Assembly: GCF_002878395.1 (NCBI RefSeq)
Contig: NC_061122.1
Location: 77,444,998 to 77,508,997 of the forward strand
Reading direction: 5' to 3'
Origin: Capsicum annuum
Lineage: Eukaryota > Streptophyta > Magnoliopsida > Solanales > Solanaceae
Length of the DNA stretch: 64,000 bases
The notes under the pieces are model-generated. The model saw only the letters and a program-made list of their open reading frames with translations, was not told the origin of the DNA and did not search any database. The position numbers were made by a program, and so were the translations under genes. Shown one piece after another: positions 60,588 through 64,000 of the stretch (within the stretch, counting starts at the first letter, position 1; each line of letters starts with the position of its first letter).

Positions 60588-60600
60588 CTTATATATTCAT
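60588..60600 (+). promoter_or_regulatory. TATA-like box of the GRF gene
   Basis: 'cttatatattcat' lies about 120 bp upstream of the ATG at 60715, within a CT-rich stretch. Plausible only by sequence and position. Confidence 0.4.
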
Positions 60601-60714
60601 CTTTCTCCTAAAATTTAACTCAAAATTCTCAAATCTTCTTCTTCATCGTCATCTTCTTTTATCTATCCAAATTCTTTAAATTATTACTTTCATTTTTTCC
60701 AACTGACCTTGACA

Positions 60715-61122
60715 ATGTCGAGCCCATCTTTCACTATTTTTTGTGATAAAGATTTTTAATATTGTAAGTGTGGTCATGAAACTCTGTTAAAGACTTCTTG
60801 GACTCAACAAAATTCAGATCGTAGGTTTTTACTTGTAAGATTCCAAAGGTAATATTTTTTTATTTAATTAATTGATTAATTATTGACTTGTAATTATTTT
60901 GTAATTGTGTTCTCTTTTTTATAGAAATTGGGTGGATGCGATTACTTTGATTGGTATAAAGAACGACATCCTTCATAATCAAATCGTATAATCTGGGATT
61001 TGTTGAACAAAGTCAAGGTTTCTGAAGAAAAACAAAATCAAGCAAGAAGATACTACATTATTGTCGTTATTGCTACTGGTTTGGTGTTGTTGGGCACATG
61101 GATATTGAAGCCTAATTGCTGA
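60715..61122 (+). pseudogene. GRF-type zinc-finger protein gene with C-terminal membrane segment, broken
   Basis: Two exons, 60715-60848 and 60925-61122, are separated by a 76-bp GT..AG intron. Exon 1 reads MSSPSFTIFCDKDF, TAA (60757), then YCKCGHETLLKTSWTQQNSD and RRFL. A one-base loss there hides the third Cys (TGTAAG is out of frame at about 60833). Exon 2 gives LGGCDYFDWYKERHPS, TAA, then IIWDLLNKVKVSEEKQNQAR and a hydrophobic YYIIVVIATGLVLLGTWIL end before TGA. C-x-C-G, TSWT, RRF and GCxxFxW are the hallmarks of the zf-GRF nucleic-acid-binding finger. Plant genomes have many small zf-GRF proteins with this coiled-coil plus membrane tail. It lies between the two DUF1985 genes. Confidence 0.75.
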
Positions 61123-61194
61123 AACTTTCATGGTGGTGTGTGTATTTGCTACTGGTTGGTTATCGACGAGCACATAGATATTCAAGTGTAATTG

Positions 61195-61440
61195 TTGGAA
61201 AATATCAAAAAGATTTAGGCATATGTTGTAAAATTTAGGTCATCGGTGGAAATTATCAAACAGGTCTTCCCACTATTGCAATAGATTAGACTTAGATTAT
61301 TCATAGAAATTATTAAACAGGTTTTCCCACTATTGCAATAAACTAGACTTAGATTATTAGATTATTAGATTATTCAAACAGGTCTTCCCACTGTTGCAAC
61401 AGATTGACAATCTAATCTATTGCATTATAAAAAACTCAAC
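61195..61440. repeat. TGTTGCAACAGAT-type repeats between the GRF gene and gene 2
   Basis: Repeated 'caggtcttcccactgttgca' units (about 61258, 61318 and 61378) with GTTGCAACAGATT variants. The same phrase occurs in the spacer at about 59980 and 60195. Confidence 0.75.
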
Positions 61441-62269
61441 TTTCATCAGAAAAAAATTATAGTCACTACATGTACATATAATAAAGTGAAGGGTGACTTG
61501 AAATTAAAAATTTCTATTTCATAGAATCTTCTATATACACAGGCTTCAAGCGTCCAGTTAGTACCCCATAAGCCCAGACCTCTTGCAAGTTTGCCACAGC
61601 GTTGTCGCACAGAAAAGTCGTTGGCTTGGCTATTTTTGTGCCGGTCAGCAAATATTCGATGTATGCAAGAGCGTGCGATCCGCTCGCTTTAGTGGCATCA
61701 TCTTTTGGAAGGATTATTCCCCTTTTTCGACCTTCAAAATCCCATGATTTCTTCCTCGACACTTTCTTTGGCAAATGATTCATCAGTTTACTCTCCCTCA
61801 ACAAAATGAGCAACAGCATTATCAGTGGCTCTACGAGGAGAAAAAGATCAAAATCATCGACGAGAGGTACGTTGGAGTCATAAATATTGATCTTTCCCTC
61901 CTCATGTAGTATCTCAACAGCCTGATAATGCATGTCGTTCACGCTAATGACTGCAAGAATCCTTTTTGCCTCGGTCCAACTCTTGTCGTGTGGATTGGCC
62001 TGTCTCCTCTAACATATCTTAATATTTCTTTATCATCCAAGACCAACGTAGGAACTAGGAAATCAAGTCCCACACCAAGGGATGACGCCTCTCCATTGAG
62101 CTGATCGTACGTATCCTTGAGCTTCTTGTAGAAGTCGAGGTCCATTATCCTATCGGTAGCGTCATAAGCTTCCTGATACGTTAATTGCCTTTTCCTCATG
62201 AGGTAATTATGTCAATATGTTATGAGATAAGAAGTTAATTTTTAAAGAAGTCAATTTTTAAATAAGTTA

Positions 62270-62435
62270 GTAATTGTAGAGATGCAACGGATGGTCCATC
62301 TATTCCATAGGGTTCTTTGAATCAATAATCCAATGCAACTTATGCAATAGATGGATAATAAGTTGTAACAGAACCACAACCAGTTGCACCAGTATACCCA
62401 GCTGTTGCAACAGATGTGAAATCTGTTGTGTAGCT
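62270..62435. repeat. Palindromic TGTTGCAACAGAT minisatellite, last intron of gene 2
   Basis: 'ctgttgcaacagatgtgaaa' at about 62402 and several weaker copies lie inside the intron between 62194 and 62487. Confidence 0.75.
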
Positions 62436-63299
62436 TCTTCTTCATGGGGTAGATTAGAAGGGCTAGGTTAGGAAAAGTAAACTTGCCTTATCCTCGTACG
62501 GCATACGCATATCAGTCATAGTCTGGAAGTCTTGGGGGGAAGGGAGGCCTGGGGTAATCTAGTGCGCCTGGCTTGGCATTCTTGGCCTGTCGCAGATCCC
62601 TCTTCTCTTCGGCGCTAAGTTCCGCGTATATGTCCACCTTCTTGACTGGCCCCTGAACTTCAATACTTTTGGAGAGGGAGGAATTGCAATTTCTTTTGAT
62701 TTCTGAGCAGAGAGTACGTCTCTAATTGCTCTTTTCTTTCTCCTAACCAACGCTGTAGAAGTGTGTGGCTCCCTCACCTTCTTGGATGGTATGACACACC
62801 TCTTGGATTTAAATTCCTCAATAGCTTTAGAGATAGCCTGTACTTTTTTAAGGATTTTATCCTTTCTTTCCTTGCACTCATCGCATTCGCAACGAGAACA
62901 CGAGGGTGAAAAGGGGTGAGAGAGACCTATATAAGGGCGAAAAGGGGTGTTTTCAAACATATTTATTCTTTGGTAGCAACATCAGCATGCCTGCCACCAA
63001 CACCAACAACTCCACCAGAAGAAGCACCCGGATATGCCTTAGTTAAAGATTGGTCATGAAGAGCCTCAACATTAGGCTGACCTTGCCTAACTGCTCTTCT
63101 TATGGCTGTTGCTCCAGCCAATTCCTTCTTTATTAACTCCACCATTGGGTCTGCAATAGTATCAATATGACCAAGAGTAATATAAGAAGTCATCACTTAC
63201 TCCGCCTCAGTAGGCACTATACATGGATGCACAACCTATAAAAAAAAAGACAAATGTATTTAAATTATATAATATAATAATTTTCACAGTTGGGCTACA

Positions 63300-63690
63300 T
63301 TTAAAAAAAAGACCCATCTGTTGCATAGTTTGCAGTATATGGTTAAAATCTATTTGAGTCTGGTTCAAAGAAACAGAGCAACAAATGGATAATCTAATGC
63401 AAAATATCAATCATCTGTTACAACAGCTGCACAAGATGGGTAATCTATTCTGCAATAGATGATCTGTACATCGTAACAGATGAACGATATGTTATTAGAT
63501 TAAATATCTATTGCATAATTTGCAGTAGATGGTTAATATTTTAGGCGTCGGGTTCAGAGAACCAAAGCCACAAATGGGAATCTGATGCAAGATATACCCC
63601 GTCGCAACAGATGTCCCATCTGGTGCATCAGATATAACATCTCATGCACCAGATATAACATCTGTTCAATATCTTTCTTATCTTTGAGTA
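63300..63690. repeat. Palindromic TGTTGCAACAGAT minisatellite, intron of gene 2
   Basis: Variants such as 'catctgttacaacagctg' (about 63412) and 'gtcgcaacagatgtcccatc' (about 63600) fill the intron between the exons ending at 63235 and 63721. Confidence 0.8.
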
Positions 63691-64000
63691 GAATTATTTT
63701 ACTTGAAGAAGATGTATTACATCATCCGGAGGATTAAAGAGATCAGCCTCCTTAATATTGGTGTTGCTCTTTGCAGCTAACCACCTAAACATCCTTGAAT
63801 GAGAAACCTTATTCGGGTATCAATTAATTACTTTCGGATGGAAGGAATGGCTTCAAATGCCCAAGCCTAAAAAGTGTAAACCGGAAGCAAGCAAAAAAAA
63901 AATCATAATAACTATATTCAATATAAATTAATAGATGAGTAAAATTAGTGATTAATTTTACCATGAAAGCTCAAGAAAAGTCGTATAATGTGGTTCTCTT

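Larger units (their letters stand above)
61514..64000 (-). pseudogene. DUF1985 / Ulp1-protease-family gene 2, minus strand, runs off the window
   Basis: Exons inferred from splice borders, read downwards: 64000-63962 (end of DUF1985, AFM at the border), 63866-63721, 63235-62487 and 62194-61514. The second has AWAFE ... RMFRWLAAKSNTNIKEADLF. The third has GHIDTIADPMVELIKKELAG, AIRRAVRQGQ, a Cys cluster CSRCECDECKE and CVIPSKKVREPHT. The fourth begins RQLTYQEAYDATDRIMDLDF and continues as a C48-like protease end: NDMHYQAVEILHEEGKINIY with YDS, and the stop is at 61514. His and Asp of the protease triad are recognisable with normal spacing. The Cys box (DCG) is replaced by SGSHALAYIEYL. Lesions are TGA for Trp at 63971-63973, a one-base loss in the 63866-63721 exon, and frame changes near 62963, 62640 and 61960. 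Confidence 0.8.

Noticed and set aside
1..64000. tRNA, rRNA, snoRNA or bacterial-type regulatory elements
   Set aside because: No cloverleaf, B-box, rRNA signature, riboswitch or ribosome-binding-site context was recognised; the TGGTATCAGAGC matches are retrotransposon primer sites, not tRNA genes.

Overview
This window is plant nuclear DNA, AT-rich and built almost entirely of transposable elements in several nesting layers. Tekay/Del-type Ty3/gypsy elements (gag zinc knuckle, PR, RT, RNase H, IN, chromodomain; tRNA-Met primer sites TGGTATCAGAGC), a plant L1-type LINE with a terminal RNase H, a Helitron terminus, a Stowaway-like MITE, and DUF1985/Ulp1-protease genes together suggest Solanaceae. 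The DUF1985/Ulp1 proteins resemble a family I recall as expanded in pepper (Capsicum). That species guess rests on memory, not on a search. I see no ordinary intact host gene and no tRNA or rRNA gene.

Layout. 1-861: 3' part of a + strand LTR. 862-2170: minus-strand gag debris. 2171-6101: minus-strand LTR (truncated) and pol remnant of gypsy element B. 6112-29099: LINE with a 10-bp target-site duplication (TSD) and a poly(A) tail. It is split by gypsy element F (7322-17919, TSD GGTTG). A 3852-bp segment spanning the F/LINE boundary is then tandemly duplicated (17841-21692 and 21693-25544). 29341-50754: a decayed + strand gypsy (C). Its integrase is split by a 14.9-kb minus-strand gypsy composite (E, 32733-47653, TSD GTAAG). 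Inside E lie element D, a solo LTR with TSD CTTTC, and another LTR-like insertion. 50755-55700: AT-rich DNA with satellite-like tandem repeats ending in a Helitron-type hairpin and CTAG, an exon-like fragment, and a MITE. 55726-64000: two convergent DUF1985/Ulp1-family genes, both broken, flanking a broken GRF zinc-finger gene. Palindromic TGTTGCAACA minisatellites fill their introns and spacers.

Nearly every coding region is dead. In-frame stops and frameshifts are spread through all gypsy and LINE frames. The LINE reverse transcriptase reads FADN instead of FADD. The two DUF1985 copies, compared with each other, show tryptophan codons turned into stops at different places. The most unusual signals are the exact 3.85-kb tandem duplication, the family-specific dyad cassettes just upstream of each LTR's TATA-like sequence, the palindromic minisatellites in homologous introns of the DUF1985/Ulp1 genes, and a chimeric gypsy formed by deletion between two nested elements. 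Identity and domain calls come from reading the sequence and remembered family consensus; no database search was done.
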